A stretch of DNA of 64,000 nucleotides from Streptomyces avermitilis MA-4680 = NBRC 14893 (GCF_000009765.2 NC_003155.5:8246001-8310000), one strand, 5' to 3'; counted from the stretch's first letter, positions 42,651-52,386 are shown. The notes: generated from the sequence alone by a model not told the origin. Made by a program: numbers and translations.

Positions 42651-44212
42651 GCCGTGGGAGCGGCGAGGGGAGCGGGCGCGGCGGTGGTCTGGAGGCGGTG
42701 TTCGGCGAGCACGCCGGTCTTGTGCCGCTGGATGAACCAGTAGTAGGCGAAGCCGCCGCCGGCGATGACCGCGACGAACAGGACCGCACCCCAGCGCAGG
42801 TACCAGTGGAACGGGGCGGCGGCGTTGTAGACCTCGGACCGCGGCCAGATCAGGTTGAGCGTCATGGCCGCGCCCCACAGCACGGCGACGATGTTGACCA
42901 GCAGCCCCCAGCGGCCCAGTGAGAATCTGCCGTCGCCCGCGGGCTGCCACTTCCCACGCAGCCGGGCCACCAGCATCGGGCCGGTGACGCCGAGATAGGC
43001 GAGGTAGATCATGATGATGCCGATGCTGGTGACGACGGTGAAGATCTGCGGCTGGCGGATGTTGACGACGAGGATCGCCACGGCGAGGACGCCGATGATC
43101 ACCGCGGGGAGCACCGGGGTCTGGAAGCGCGGGCTGACCCGGGCGATCAGGGAGGACGCGGGCAGGTTGTTGTCGCGGGCCATCGCGAAGGCCAGCCGGA
43201 TCGCCGCCGTGTGCACGGCGAGCGCGCAGACGGTGACCGCGATGAGCACGCACCACAGCATCGCCTTGCCGGCCGTCGGGCCGAGCACGTCGAGCACGAT
43301 GTACTGGAGGCCGTCCGTGGACAGCTTGTCGCCCTTCAGGCTGGAGACGCTCATCAGGGCGAGCAGCAGCACGAGCCCGCCGAGGACGAACGAGGCGACG
43401 ATCGCGCGGATGATCGCCCGCGGTGCGTTGCGGGACGGGTCCAGGGACTCCTCACCCAGCGAGGCGGCCGTGTCGAAGCCGTACATGACGTACGCCGACG
43501 CCAGCGAGGCCACGAGGAACGCGCCCAGGTAGCCGGTCGTGTGCCCGGCGCCGGTGCCGGCGGTCTCGGTGACGACCTGCGGTCCCCGCGTGATGTGGAC
43601 GGCGAACAGCACGATGAGGACGACGGTCGCGACCAGCTCGATGAACACGCCCGCGCTGTTGATGGTCGCCATCAGCTTCACGCCGAAGGCGTTCACCAGG
43701 GTCGTGAACAGGATCAGCACCGCGGCCAGGACGACCGCGTTCGTCGCCACGTCGTACTTCCCGGTGCCGTCCCCGATGAACTGGAACGTCGACGAGATCT
43801 GCGGCAGCGTGAGCTGGTAGGCGAGCGCCACAGCCGAGATCGACACGATGGAGGCGATGAGCATCATCCAGCCGGCGAGCCAGCCGAGGTGCGGATTGCC
43901 TATCTTCTTGGACCAGTTGTACACGGAGCCCGCGACGGGATAGCGGGCGGCCAGCTCCGCGAAGCACAGGGCGACCATGAACTGGCCGACGAAGACCATC
44001 GGCCACGACCACCAGTACGCGGGGCCGCCGCTGCCGTAGCCGAAGTAGAACAGCTGGAAGGTGCCGGTCAGGATCGAGATGTAGCTGATCCCGGCCGCGA
44101 AGGTGTGGAAGTTGCCGAGGGTGCGCTTGAGTTCGGGCTTGTAGCCGAACTCGGCGAGTTCGGTGTCGTCGTGGTGACTCTGTGGGCCGGACGGTTGCTC
44201 GGTTGTCGTCAT
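42644..44212 (-). CDS. APC-family permease of the betaine operon
   Basis: A 522-aa membrane protein with about 12 helices and the FGYKPELKRTLGNFHTFAAGISYISILTG N-terminus of the amino-acid/choline permease (ACT/BAT-like) group. Because it lies between betA and the aldehyde dehydrogenase, it probably imports choline, betaine or an amine for this pathway. ATG at 44212 has AGGAG 6 nt upstream. Confidence 0.88.
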   Translation of the reverse strand: MTTTEQPSGPQSHHDDTELAEFGYKPELKRTLGNFHTFAAGISYISILTGTFQLFYFGYGSGGPAYWWSWPMVFVGQFMVALCFAELAARYPVAGSVYNWSKKIGNPHLGWLAGWMMLIASIVSISAVALAYQLTLPQISSTFQFIGDGTGKYDVATNAVVLAAVLILFTTLVNAFGVKLMATINSAGVFIELVATVVLIVLFAVHITRGPQVVTETAGTGAGHTTGYLGAFLVASLASAYVMYGFDTAASLGEESLDPSRNAPRAIIRAIVASFVLGGLVLLLALMSVSSLKGDKLSTDGLQYIVLDVLGPTAGKAMLWCVLIAVTVCALAVHTAAIRLAFAMARDNNLPASSLIARVSPRFQTPVLPAVIIGVLAVAILVVNIRQPQIFTVVTSIGIIMIYLAYLGVTGPMLVARLRGKWQPAGDGRFSLGRWGLLVNIVAVLWGAAMTLNLIWPRSEVYNAAAPFHWYLRWGAVLFVAVIAGGGFAYYWFIQRHKTGVLAEHRLQTTAAPAPLAAPTAD

Positions 44213-44308
44213 GTGCGACTCCTGGTGCGCCGGGGGGAGGGGAAGGGGAGGGAAGGAGATGGGAGGGGTGGGATCAGACGGCTGAACAACGGGGGTATCA
44301 AGGGCGTG

Positions 44309-45769
44309 TTACGCGAACCAGCCCTGTGGTGACGGATCCGTGTTACGCCAGATGTGCTTCGCCTCCCGGTACTCGGCGAGCCCCGAGGGCCCCAGCTCGC
44401 GCCCGAAGCCGGACTGCTTGTAGCCGCCCCACTCGGCCTGCGGTACGTACGGGTGGTAGTCGTTGATCCACACCGTGCCGATCCGCAGCCGGGACACCAC
44501 CCGCTGGGCCTTGGCCTCGTCGGTGGTCCAGACGGCGCCGGCGAGCCCGTAGACGGTGTCGTTGGCCAGGCGCACGGCCTCGGCCTCGCCGGTGAAGCGC
44601 TCGACGGTCAGCACCGGTCCGAAGGACTCGTCCTGGATCACGGACATCCCGCTGGTGCACTCGTCGAGGACGGTGGGCAGGTAGAAGAAGCCCTCGTCCA
44701 GCCCCTCAGGACGCCTGCCGCCGCAGCGCAGCACCGCGCCCTCGTCCAGCCCCTTCGCGACGTAGGCCTCGACCTTCGCCCGGTGCGCGGCCGAGATCAG
44801 CGCCCCGGTCTGCGCCCGCTCGTCGAACGGCCCCCCGAGCCGGATCTCCGCGGCCCGCCGCACCACCTCGTCGACGAACCGGTCGTGCAGCGAGTCCTCG
44901 ACCAGCAGCCGCGCCCCCGCCGAGCAGACCTGCCCGGAGTGCAGGAACACGGCGGTCAGCGCCATGTCGACCGCCGTGTCGAAGTCGGCGTCGGCGAAGA
45001 CGATATTGGGATTCTTGCCGCCGAGTTCGAGTGCCACCTTCTTCACCGTGCCGGCCGCGGCGGCCATCAGCCGCCTGCCTGTGTGCAGACCGCCGGTGAA
45101 GGAGACGAGGTCGACGTCCGGATGGTCGGCGAGCGGCGCGCCCGCCTCCGGGCCGGCGCCCAGGACCAGGTTGGCGACGCCCGGCGGGAGTTCGGCCTCT
45201 TGGAGGAGCCGCATCAGATGGATCGCGGTGTGCGGGGTCAGCTCGCTCGGCTTGAGGACGAAGGTGTTGCCCGCCGCGAGCGCCGGGGCGACCTTCCAAG
45301 CCGTCTGGAGGAGCGGATAGTTCCAGGGCGTGATCAGCGCGCAGACCCCGACCGGCTCGTACACGACCCGGCTGTCCGTACTCGCCGATCCGGTGTCGAT
45401 CACCCGGCCGGACTCGGCCGCGGCCAGGCGGCCGAAGTAGCGGAAACAGTTCACGATGTCGTCGATGTCGTACTCGCTCTCGACGAACCGCTTGCCGGTG
45501 TCGAGCGACTCGGCGCGGGCCAGCTTCGCCCTGTCGCGTACGAGGAGATCGGCGACGCGCAGCAGCAGGTCACCGCGGTCGGCGGCGGGCAGCCAGGGCC
45601 ACGGGCCCTCGTCGAAGGCGCGGCGCGCCGCGGCGATCGCCTCGGCGGTGTCCTTGCCGCCCGCCTCGTCGACGACTCCGACGAGGGAGCCGTCGGCGGG
45701 GCAGCGGATCTCCCGCGTGCGCCCGTCGAGCGCGGCTCTCCACTCGCCGTCAATGAACAGGTCGGGCAC
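44309..45769 (-). CDS. betB: betaine-aldehyde dehydrogenase-like ALDH
   Basis: A 486-aa NAD(P)-dependent aldehyde dehydrogenase with VALELGGKNPNIVF (catalytic Glu), HSGQVCSAGARL (nucleophile Cys) and WINDYHPYVPQAEWGGYKQSGFGRELG. It should oxidise betaine aldehyde to glycine betaine; other aminoaldehydes are possible. The reading frame is open upstream, but GTG at 45769 is chosen because AGGAGG lies 6 nt before it and it gives the family length. Confidence 0.88.
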   Translation of the reverse strand: MPDLFIDGEWRAALDGRTREIRCPADGSLVGVVDEAGGKDTAEAIAAARRAFDEGPWPWLPAADRGDLLLRVADLLVRDRAKLARAESLDTGKRFVESEYDIDDIVNCFRYFGRLAAAESGRVIDTGSASTDSRVVYEPVGVCALITPWNYPLLQTAWKVAPALAAGNTFVLKPSELTPHTAIHLMRLLQEAELPPGVANLVLGAGPEAGAPLADHPDVDLVSFTGGLHTGRRLMAAAAGTVKKVALELGGKNPNIVFADADFDTAVDMALTAVFLHSGQVCSAGARLLVEDSLHDRFVDEVVRRAAEIRLGGPFDERAQTGALISAAHRAKVEAYVAKGLDEGAVLRCGGRRPEGLDEGFFYLPTVLDECTSGMSVIQDESFGPVLTVERFTGEAEAVRLANDTVYGLAGAVWTTDEAKAQRVVSRLRIGTVWINDYHPYVPQAEWGGYKQSGFGRELGPSGLAEYREAKHIWRNTDPSPQGWFA

Positions 45770-45795
45770 GATGGCCTCCTGGGGTGTCGTACGGG

Positions 45796-46944
45796 TCAGG
45801 CATGGTCGCCTCCCAGCTGCCCGAGCAGCCACTCGTGGAAGATCCCGATGTGGTGCTCGGTGGGCACCAGCACACCACCCTTCCGGTACGCCCGCGACGC
45901 CATGGCCGGCTGCGTCCGTTCACAGGCGTCGAAGTCCTGCACGTTCACCCGGTGGAACAGCTCGACCGACTTGGACACGTCGGCGCCGGACTCGACGACC
46001 TCCGGAGCGTACAGCCAGTCGCACTCGACGATCGTGCGGTCCTCGGCGAGCGGGAACATGCGGTGCAGGATCACATGGTCCGGGACGAGATTGATGAACA
46101 CCGTCGGCTTCACGGTGATCGCGTAGTAGCGGCGGTCCTGGTCGTCGTCGACGGCGGGCAGCTTCGCGAAGCCCTCGCTGCCGTCGACCGTGAACCCCTT
46201 GACGTCCTGGCCGAACTCGGCACCGTGCCCGACGTAGTACTGCGCGGCGTAGCCCTCGGCGAACTCCGGGAGGACGTCGGTGAGTTCGGGGTGGATCGTC
46301 GCGCAGTGATAGCACTCCATGAAGTTCTCGACGATCAGCTTCCAGTTCGCTCGCACGTCGTAGGTGATGCGCTTGCCGAGGGCGAGGTTCTCGGTGCCGT
46401 AGTGCTCGATGGCCGCCGCGTCGCCGAGCCGTTCCACGGCCGCGCCCATCACCGTCTCCTCGAAGGAGGGCGGCTCGTCGGCCAGGCACACCCAGGCGTA
46501 GCCGAGCCACTCGCGCAGCGCGACCTTGACCAGGCCGTACTCGACCCGGTCCACGTCCGGCATCCGGACCAGGTTGGGCGCGGCGACCAGCTTGCCGTCC
46601 AGGTCGTAGGTCCAGGCGTGATACGGGCACTGGAGGTTGCGGCGGACCTCGCCGGACTCCTCCGTGCACAGCCGGGCGCCGCGGTGGCGGCAGATGTTGA
46701 GGAAGGCGCGCAGCTCACCGGTGCGCGAGCGGGTGATCAGGACGTTCTCCCGGCCGACCTGGACGGTGCGGAAGGCGCCGGGCCTGCCCAGGTCGGCGCC
46801 GCGGACCGCGCAGAACCACATCGACTCGAACAGGTCGGCCTGCTCCTGCCGGAAGATCTCCGGGTCGGTGTAGTAGTGCCCCGGCAGCGTCGCCAGGAGG
46901 CTCGGCGGGAGGGCGGAGAGGGGGGAGACGGGGGTCGTCGTCAC
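45796..46944 (-). CDS. gbcA: Rieske-type glycine betaine monooxygenase
   Basis: A 382-aa ring-hydroxylating-type oxygenase. The Rieske [2Fe-2S] ligands are Cys85, His87, Cys106 and His109 (CRHRGARLC...CPYHAW). The mononuclear iron site has NFMECYHCATIHPE, with His213 and His218. In the operon it fits GbcA, which demethylates glycine betaine to dimethylglycine and formaldehyde. GTG at 46944 has GAGGAG 7 nt upstream. Electrons may come from the ferredoxin and reductase at 53.7-55.4 kb. Confidence 0.82.
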   Translation of the reverse strand: MTTTPVSPLSALPPSLLATLPGHYYTDPEIFRQEQADLFESMWFCAVRGADLGRPGAFRTVQVGRENVLITRSRTGELRAFLNICRHRGARLCTEESGEVRRNLQCPYHAWTYDLDGKLVAAPNLVRMPDVDRVEYGLVKVALREWLGYAWVCLADEPPSFEETVMGAAVERLGDAAAIEHYGTENLALGKRITYDVRANWKLIVENFMECYHCATIHPELTDVLPEFAEGYAAQYYVGHGAEFGQDVKGFTVDGSEGFAKLPAVDDDQDRRYYAITVKPTVFINLVPDHVILHRMFPLAEDRTIVECDWLYAPEVVESGADVSKSVELFHRVNVQDFDACERTQPAMASRAYRKGGVLVPTEHHIGIFHEWLLGQLGGDHA

Positions 46945-46955
46945 GTGCGTACTCC

Positions 46956-48110
46956 TCAGGCGGGCGCGGCGGCGAGGCGGCGGGGGTCGAACAGCCCGAT
47001 CGGATGGGCGGTGGTGCCGGTCAGGGCGAGGTCGGCGACGATCTCTCCGACCACCGGCACGAATTTGAAGCCGTGCCCGGAGAACCCGCAGGCCACGGTC
47101 ACGGAGTCCGGGTGCGCGGGGTGGCGGGCGATGACGAAGTGCTCGTCGGGGGTGTTGGAGTACATGCAGGTGGCGGCCTTGAGGAAGGTGCCGGGCAGAT
47201 CCGGGATGCAGCGGGACATATGGTCCGCCATGGCCTGGACCTCGTGGTCGTGCACGGTCCGGTCGATCGTCTCCGGAGTGCAGACCACGCCCTTGCGGAA
47301 GAAGGCGACCTTGGCGCCGAGGTCCGGCCCGTCGATCGACGGGAAGCCGTAGACCTGGACTCCTTCGGCGTCCTCCCAGATGTAGATCGGGTGGTTCTCG
47401 GGGCGGAAGGGCCCCACGCCGTGCCTCGGCTGGAACCAGTACATGACCTGCCGCTCGATGGTGAACGGCACTCCGAGATCCGTGAGCAGCTGCGGCGCCC
47501 ACGCACCCGGGCAGATCACCAACTGGCCCGCCGTGTAGGTGTTCTCGGCCGTGTGGACGCGTACGCCGTCCCGGTACGGCTCCCAGCGCGTCATCGGCTC
47601 CTCGAAGTGCAGCTCCGCACCCTGCCGGGTGGCCAGCTGGAGGTGCGCGGCGACCATGTTCTCGGGGCGGACCAGGCCGGCCTTCTTCTCGTAGAGCGCC
47701 ACCTCGTCGTTGCTCGGGTTCAGCGTCGGGAAGCGGCGGCGGATCTCCTTCGCGTCGAGCATCTCGTGGGGCAGGTCCCACTGGGTGGCCGAGCGCAGTG
47801 AACCGGCGACGGTCAGCGAGTCGGGGCGGCCGACCATCACGCCGCCGCTGAGGGTGGCGACCTCGCGCCCGGTCGACCGCTCCACCTCCTCGTACAACTC
47901 GTACGAGCGCAGCAGCAGCGGTACGTACGCCGGGTCCTCGAAGTACGACTGCCGGGTGATGCGCGAACCGCCGTGGCTGGAGCCGCGGTTGTGGACCGGG
48001 CCGAACTTCTCCAGGCCGAGCACGCGGGCGCCGCGCGCGGACAGATGATGGGCGGCGGCGCTGCCCATGCCGCCGAGACCGATCACGATCACGTCATACG
48101 TGGGGGACAC
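46956..48110 (-). CDS. monomeric sarcosine oxidase
   Basis: A 384-aa FAD enzyme of the MSOX/N-methyltryptophan oxidase family: VIVIGLGGMGSAAAHHLSARG, VHNRGSSHGGSRI and TCMYSNTPDEHFVIARHP. Cys315 is at the same number as the covalent FAD attachment Cys of Bacillus MSOX. It converts sarcosine to glycine, formaldehyde and H2O2. GTG at 48110 lies 9 bp after the dehydrogenase gene stop. Confidence 0.9.
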   Translation of the reverse strand: MSPTYDVIVIGLGGMGSAAAHHLSARGARVLGLEKFGPVHNRGSSHGGSRITRQSYFEDPAYVPLLLRSYELYEEVERSTGREVATLSGGVMVGRPDSLTVAGSLRSATQWDLPHEMLDAKEIRRRFPTLNPSNDEVALYEKKAGLVRPENMVAAHLQLATRQGAELHFEEPMTRWEPYRDGVRVHTAENTYTAGQLVICPGAWAPQLLTDLGVPFTIERQVMYWFQPRHGVGPFRPENHPIYIWEDAEGVQVYGFPSIDGPDLGAKVAFFRKGVVCTPETIDRTVHDHEVQAMADHMSRCIPDLPGTFLKAATCMYSNTPDEHFVIARHPAHPDSVTVACGFSGHGFKFVPVVGEIVADLALTGTTAHPIGLFDPRRLAAAPA

Positions 48111-48119
48111 GGGCGTCTC

Positions 48120-50576
48120 CTATCGGCGGATGCGGGTCATCTTGGGGTCGAAGAGCGGCTCTTCGGCGACGGTCGCGGGGACCTTCTCGCCGAAGTACTC
48201 GATGTGCACGCCCGTGCCGGTCGCGAGCGGCGGCAGCCAGGCGTACGCGACGCAGCGGCCCAGCGTGTAGCCGTACGAGGCGCTGGTGACATAGCCGGAC
48301 GGGACGCCGTCGACGTACACCGGCTCCTTGCCGAGGACGTTGGCGGCGGGGTCGTCGAGGAGGAGCGGGGTCAGCCTGCGCGTCGGGGGCGCGGCCGCGT
48401 CGAGCGCCTCCCGGCCCACGAACTCCTTGTCCATGCGCACCGCGAAGCCGACGCCCGCCTCGAAAGGGTCGTGCTCGTCGGTCATGTCGGTGCCCCAGGC
48501 GCGGTACCCCTTCTCCAGACGGAGGGAGTTGAAGGCCGAGCGCCCGGCCGCGATCACGCCGTGCTTCCGGCCCGCCTCCCACAGCGTGTCCCAGAGCCGC
48601 AGGCCCAGGTCGGCCGTGGTGTACAGCTCCCAGCCCAGCTCACCGACGTAACTCAGCCGCATCGCGGTCACCGGGACGTGCCCGAGGTACGTCTCCTTCG
48701 CGCGGAAGTAGCCGAAGCCCTCGTGCGAGAAGTCGTCGCGGGTCAGCGGCTGGACCAGGTCGCGGGCGAGCGGGCCCCAGACGCCGATGCAGCAGGTGCC
48801 GGACGTGATGTCCCGGATGTGCACGCCGTCGGGGGCATGCCGGGTCAGCCAGTCCAGGTCGGCGGGGGAGTTGGCGCCGACCTGGAAGCGGTCGGGGCCG
48901 AGGCGCGCGACGGTGAGGTCGGAGCGTATGCCGCCCGTGTGGTCCAGGAGCAGGGTGTAGGTGACCGCGCCGGGCTTCTTGCGGAGGTTGTTGGTGGTCA
49001 TGCGGTGCAGGAAGTCGAGGGCGCCGGGGCCGCTGACCTCGAGCCTGCGCAGCGGGGTCATGTCGTACAGGGCGACCTTCTCGCGGGTCGCCCGCGCCTC
49101 GGCCGCCGCGATCGGCGACCAGTAGCGGGCCGACCAGGCGTCGCGCTCGGGGAGCGGGCCGAGGGCGTCGACGAGCGGGGCGTTCGCCTCGTACCAGTGC
49201 GGGCGCTCCCAGCCGCCGCCCTCCAGGAAGCAGGCGCCGAGGGCCTGCTGGCGGGCGTGGAAGGGGCTGACGCGCAGCGGGCGCGGCCGCTCCATCGGCT
49301 GGAGGGGGTGCAGGATGTCGTACACCTCGACGAACTGTTGCGCACCGCGCTCCCTGACGTACGACGGCGAGCGCTGTGCGTCCTCGAAGCGGGTGAGGTC
49401 GGCCTCGTGGACGTCGATGGACGGCCGCCCGTCGACCATCCACTCGGCGACCGCCTTGGCGACACCGGCGGAGTGCGTCACCCAGACCGCCTCGGCCAGC
49501 CAGAAGCCCCTGAGGGCCCGCGACTCGCCGAGTACCGGCATGCCGTCCGGGGTGAAGGAGAAGACGCCGTTGAAACCCTCCTCGATCTCCGTGTCACGCA
49601 GGGCCGGGAACAGGCGGCGGCAGTCCTCCCAGCTCGGCGCCCAGTCCTCCGCGGTGAAGGGGTACGAGGACGGCATCTCCATGTCGTTCGCGCGCGCCTC
49701 GTCGTAGGCGGGGATCGCGAACGCGTCGACGGTGAGCGGCCGGTGGGCGTAGCTGCCGATGCCGATACGGTCGGTGTGCTCGCGGAAGTAGAGGTCGCGG
49801 TCCTGGAAGCGGAGGATGGGCTTCGAGGCTTCGGCCGTGGCGCCGGCCAGTTCGGGGAGCTTCGGAGTCTTCGCGTACTGGTGTGCGAGCGGCTGGAGGG
49901 GGACGTCGATTCCGGCCATGCGGCCGATGACGGGGCCCCAGAAGCCGGCGGCGGACACGACGTGGTGGGCGGCGAAGGTGCCCCGGTCGGTGACGACCGC
50001 GGTGACCCTGCCGTCCTGCCGCTCGATGCCCGTGACGGTGTGGCGGTCCAGGAAGACGGCGCCGCGGCTGGTGGCCCGCTCCATCTGGGCGCGGGCGGCG
50101 AGCAGGGCGCGGGCCAGACCGTCGTCGGGGGTGTGGAAGCCGCCGAGGACGACCGACTCGTCGATGAGGGGCCAGAGTTCCTTGCAGCGGGCGGTGCTCA
50201 CGATCTCGCCGCGTACGCCCCAGGAGGCGGCGTAGCCGGCCTTGCGGTGCAGGTCGGCGAGGCGCTCGGGGGTGGTCGCGAGCTCCAGACCGCCGACCGG
50301 GTCGAAGCAGGGCACTCCGTCCGCCTCGAGGGAGTTGAACTTCTCCACCGTGTACTGGGCGAACGACGTGAGCATCCTGGAGGGGCCGGTCTGGAACACC
50401 AGGCCCGGCGCGTGCGAGGTGGAGCCGCCCGGAGCGGGCAGGGGTCCCTGCTCGAGGACGGTGACGTCGGTCCAGCCGCGGGCGGTCAGCTCGTCGGCCA
50501 GGGAGCAGCCGACGATGCCGGCGCCGATGATGACGACCTGAGGACCGCGCGGGCGGGTTTCGGGCGTGCTGGACAT
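48120..50576 (-). CDS. dimethylglycine dehydrogenase-like FAD/GcvT enzyme
   Basis: An 818-aa two-domain flavoprotein. Residues 1-~400 are a DAO-type FAD domain (VIIGAGIVGCSLADELTARGWTDVTVLEQG); residues ~410-818 are a GcvT aminomethyltransferase-like domain (FDMTPLRRLEVSGPGALDFLHRMTTNNL, GVGFAVRMDKEFVGREAL), the pattern of dimethylglycine dehydrogenase. It would demethylate dimethylglycine to sarcosine, passing the carbon to tetrahydrofolate or releasing formaldehyde. GGAGG precedes ATG 50576. Confidence 0.88.
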   Translation of the reverse strand: MSSTPETRPRGPQVVIIGAGIVGCSLADELTARGWTDVTVLEQGPLPAPGGSTSHAPGLVFQTGPSRMLTSFAQYTVEKFNSLEADGVPCFDPVGGLELATTPERLADLHRKAGYAASWGVRGEIVSTARCKELWPLIDESVVLGGFHTPDDGLARALLAARAQMERATSRGAVFLDRHTVTGIERQDGRVTAVVTDRGTFAAHHVVSAAGFWGPVIGRMAGIDVPLQPLAHQYAKTPKLPELAGATAEASKPILRFQDRDLYFREHTDRIGIGSYAHRPLTVDAFAIPAYDEARANDMEMPSSYPFTAEDWAPSWEDCRRLFPALRDTEIEEGFNGVFSFTPDGMPVLGESRALRGFWLAEAVWVTHSAGVAKAVAEWMVDGRPSIDVHEADLTRFEDAQRSPSYVRERGAQQFVEVYDILHPLQPMERPRPLRVSPFHARQQALGACFLEGGGWERPHWYEANAPLVDALGPLPERDAWSARYWSPIAAAEARATREKVALYDMTPLRRLEVSGPGALDFLHRMTTNNLRKKPGAVTYTLLLDHTGGIRSDLTVARLGPDRFQVGANSPADLDWLTRHAPDGVHIRDITSGTCCIGVWGPLARDLVQPLTRDDFSHEGFGYFRAKETYLGHVPVTAMRLSYVGELGWELYTTADLGLRLWDTLWEAGRKHGVIAAGRSAFNSLRLEKGYRAWGTDMTDEHDPFEAGVGFAVRMDKEFVGREALDAAAPPTRRLTPLLLDDPAANVLGKEPVYVDGVPSGYVTSASYGYTLGRCVAYAWLPPLATGTGVHIEYFGEKVPATVAEEPLFDPKMTRIRR

Positions 50577-50622
50577 GCCCCTCCTTGTGGTGGCGGGGAT
50601 GGCAGGGGTTGGGGGAAGCGGC

Positions 50623-51249
50623 CTACACGGCAGGGACGTTGAGCCGTTCGGCGGCGATCGTCGTGTCCTCGCCGTGCCCGGTGTGTACGACGGTGCCGCC
50701 GGGCAGCGTGAGGATCCGGTTGCGCAGGGAGGCCTCGATGGTGGGCCGGTCCGAGTACGAGCGGCCGGTGGCGCCGGGGCCGCCGTGGAAGAGGGTGTCG
50801 CCGGTGAAGACGGCGTTCAGGAACGGGGCGTGGAGCGAGCAACTGCCCCAGGTGTGACCGGGGCTGTGGATCACCTGGAGCTCGATGCCGGCGACCGTCA
50901 GGACTCGGCCGTCGCTCAGCTCGCCGTCCGGCTTGCGACCGGGGTGGGTGAGCGACCACAGCTCGTTGTCGCCGGGGTGCAGGAGTACGGGGGCGCCGGT
51001 CAGGACGGAGAGCTCGGCCGCCGCGTCGATGTGGTCGTCGTGTGCGTGGGTGCAGACGATCGCCGTGACATGACGGCCGGCGACGGCCTCGTGGATCGTA
51101 CGGGCGTCGTGGGCGGCGTCGACGATCAGAACCTCCTCGTCGTCGCCGATCAGCCAGACGTTGTTGTCGACGTCGAAGGTGTCGCCGTCGAGGCTGAAGG
51201 TGCCGGAGGTGACGACGCGTTCGACCCGTACGGTGCCCCGCGCGGTCAC
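50623..51249 (-). CDS. metallo-beta-lactamase-fold hydrolase
   Basis: A 208-aa protein with the di-metal THAHDDHIDAA motif, then HSPGHTWGSCSLH and VVHTGHGEDTTI. GTG at 51249 overlaps the mscR stop as GTGA. Translational coupling to a mycothiol-dependent formaldehyde dehydrogenase suggests it hydrolyses S-formylmycothiol, giving formate and mycothiol; a persulfide or glyoxalase-type role is possible. Confidence 0.8.
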   Translation of the reverse strand: MTARGTVRVERVVTSGTFSLDGDTFDVDNNVWLIGDDEEVLIVDAAHDARTIHEAVAGRHVTAIVCTHAHDDHIDAAAELSVLTGAPVLLHPGDNELWSLTHPGRKPDGELSDGRVLTVAGIELQVIHSPGHTWGSCSLHAPFLNAVFTGDTLFHGGPGATGRSYSDRPTIEASLRNRILTLPGGTVVHTGHGEDTTIAAERLNVPAV

Positions 51250-52331
51250 AGGACCACCACCGACCGAAGTACCTCCCCGCGGTGCATCTTCGCGAACGCC
51301 TCCTCGACCTGTTCGAGGGAGATGGTCTCACTGACGAAGGCGTTGAGGTCCAGCAGACCGTACAGGTACTGGTCGATGAGGAACGGGAAGTCGCGGCTCG
51401 GCAGGCAGTCCCCGTACCAGGACGACTTGAGGGCGCCGCCGCGCGAGAACAGGTCGATGAGGGGAAGGTCGATCTTCATCTCGGGGTCGGGGACCCCGAC
51501 CTGGACCAGCGTGCCGGCGTGGTCGCGCATGTAGAAGGCCTGCTTGTACGTCTCCGGGCGGCCCACCGCGTCGATGGCGATGTCGACCCCGAACCCGTCG
51601 GTGAGCGCGCGGACCGCCTCGACCGGGTCCGTACCACGGGAGTTGACGGTGTGGGTCGCGCCGAACTTCTCCGCCTGATCGAGCTTCTTGTCGTCGATGT
51701 CGACGGCGATCACCTTCATGGCGCCGTTGAGGCACGCGCCCGCGATCGCCGCGTTGCCGACGCCGCCGCAGCCGATCACGGCGACCGTGTCGCCGCGGCC
51801 GACCTTGCCGGTGTTGACGGCGGCGCCGTATCCGGCCATGACCCCGCAGCCGATCAGGCCCGCGGCCTCCGGGCGGGCGGCCGGGTCGATCTTCACCGCC
51901 TGTCCCGCGGCGACCAGGGTCTTCTCGGCGAAGGCCCCGATGCCGAGGGCGTTGCTGAGCGGGGTGCCGTCGAGCAGCGTCATCGGCTGGGTGGCGTTGC
52001 GGGAGTCGAAGCAGTACCAGGGGCGGCCGCGGCGACAGGAACGACAGGAGCCGCAGGGCGCGCGCCAGGCGAGGACCACGTAGTCGCCGGGGGCCAGGTC
52101 GGTGACGCCCGCGCCGACCGCCTCGACCGTGCCGGCCGCCTCATGCCCCAGAAGGAACGGGAAGTCGTCGGTGATCGCGCCCTCCCGGTAGTGCAGATCC
52201 GTGTGGCAGACCCCGCAGGCCTGGACGGCGACGAGCACCTCGCCCGGGCCGGGATCGGGGACGACGATCGTCTGCACCTCGACGGGTGCGCCCTTTTTGA
52301 CAGCGACTACGGCACGGACCTCGTGTGGCAC
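51246..52331 (-). CDS. mscR: mycothiol-dependent formaldehyde dehydrogenase
   Basis: A 361-aa zinc alcohol dehydrogenase of the S-(hydroxymethyl)mycothiol dehydrogenase family: CGVCHTD, GHEAAG, the four structural-zinc cysteines in APCGSCRSCRRGRPWYC, and the NAD site VIGCGGVGNAAI. It oxidises the formaldehyde-mycothiol adduct to S-formylmycothiol. I choose GTG at 52331 because GGAG is 7 nt before it; a TTG at 52337 is in frame but too close to that site. It is first in the betaine operon and removes formaldehyde from the demethylations. Confidence 0.9.
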   Translation of the reverse strand: MPHEVRAVVAVKKGAPVEVQTIVVPDPGPGEVLVAVQACGVCHTDLHYREGAITDDFPFLLGHEAAGTVEAVGAGVTDLAPGDYVVLAWRAPCGSCRSCRRGRPWYCFDSRNATQPMTLLDGTPLSNALGIGAFAEKTLVAAGQAVKIDPAARPEAAGLIGCGVMAGYGAAVNTGKVGRGDTVAVIGCGGVGNAAIAGACLNGAMKVIAVDIDDKKLDQAEKFGATHTVNSRGTDPVEAVRALTDGFGVDIAIDAVGRPETYKQAFYMRDHAGTLVQVGVPDPEMKIDLPLIDLFSRGGALKSSWYGDCLPSRDFPFLIDQYLYGLLDLNAFVSETISLEQVEEAFAKMHRGEVLRSVVVL

Positions 52332-52346
52332 GACCAAGCTCCTCTG

Positions 52347-52386
52347 CTGTTGCGCAATGCACGATGGGTTGCGCGATGAGGAACAT
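52347..52386 (-). promoter_or_regulatory. 40-bp operator-like element upstream of mscR
   Basis: Shares with the iclR upstream region the pattern CTGTTGCGCA, 13 bp, TGCGC, one base, AT-R-M-G-R-AACAT on the plus strand. It contains the inverted repeat GCGCA/TGCGC and lies 16 bp upstream of the mscR start. It is likely the binding site of the IclR protein. Confidence 0.6.
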
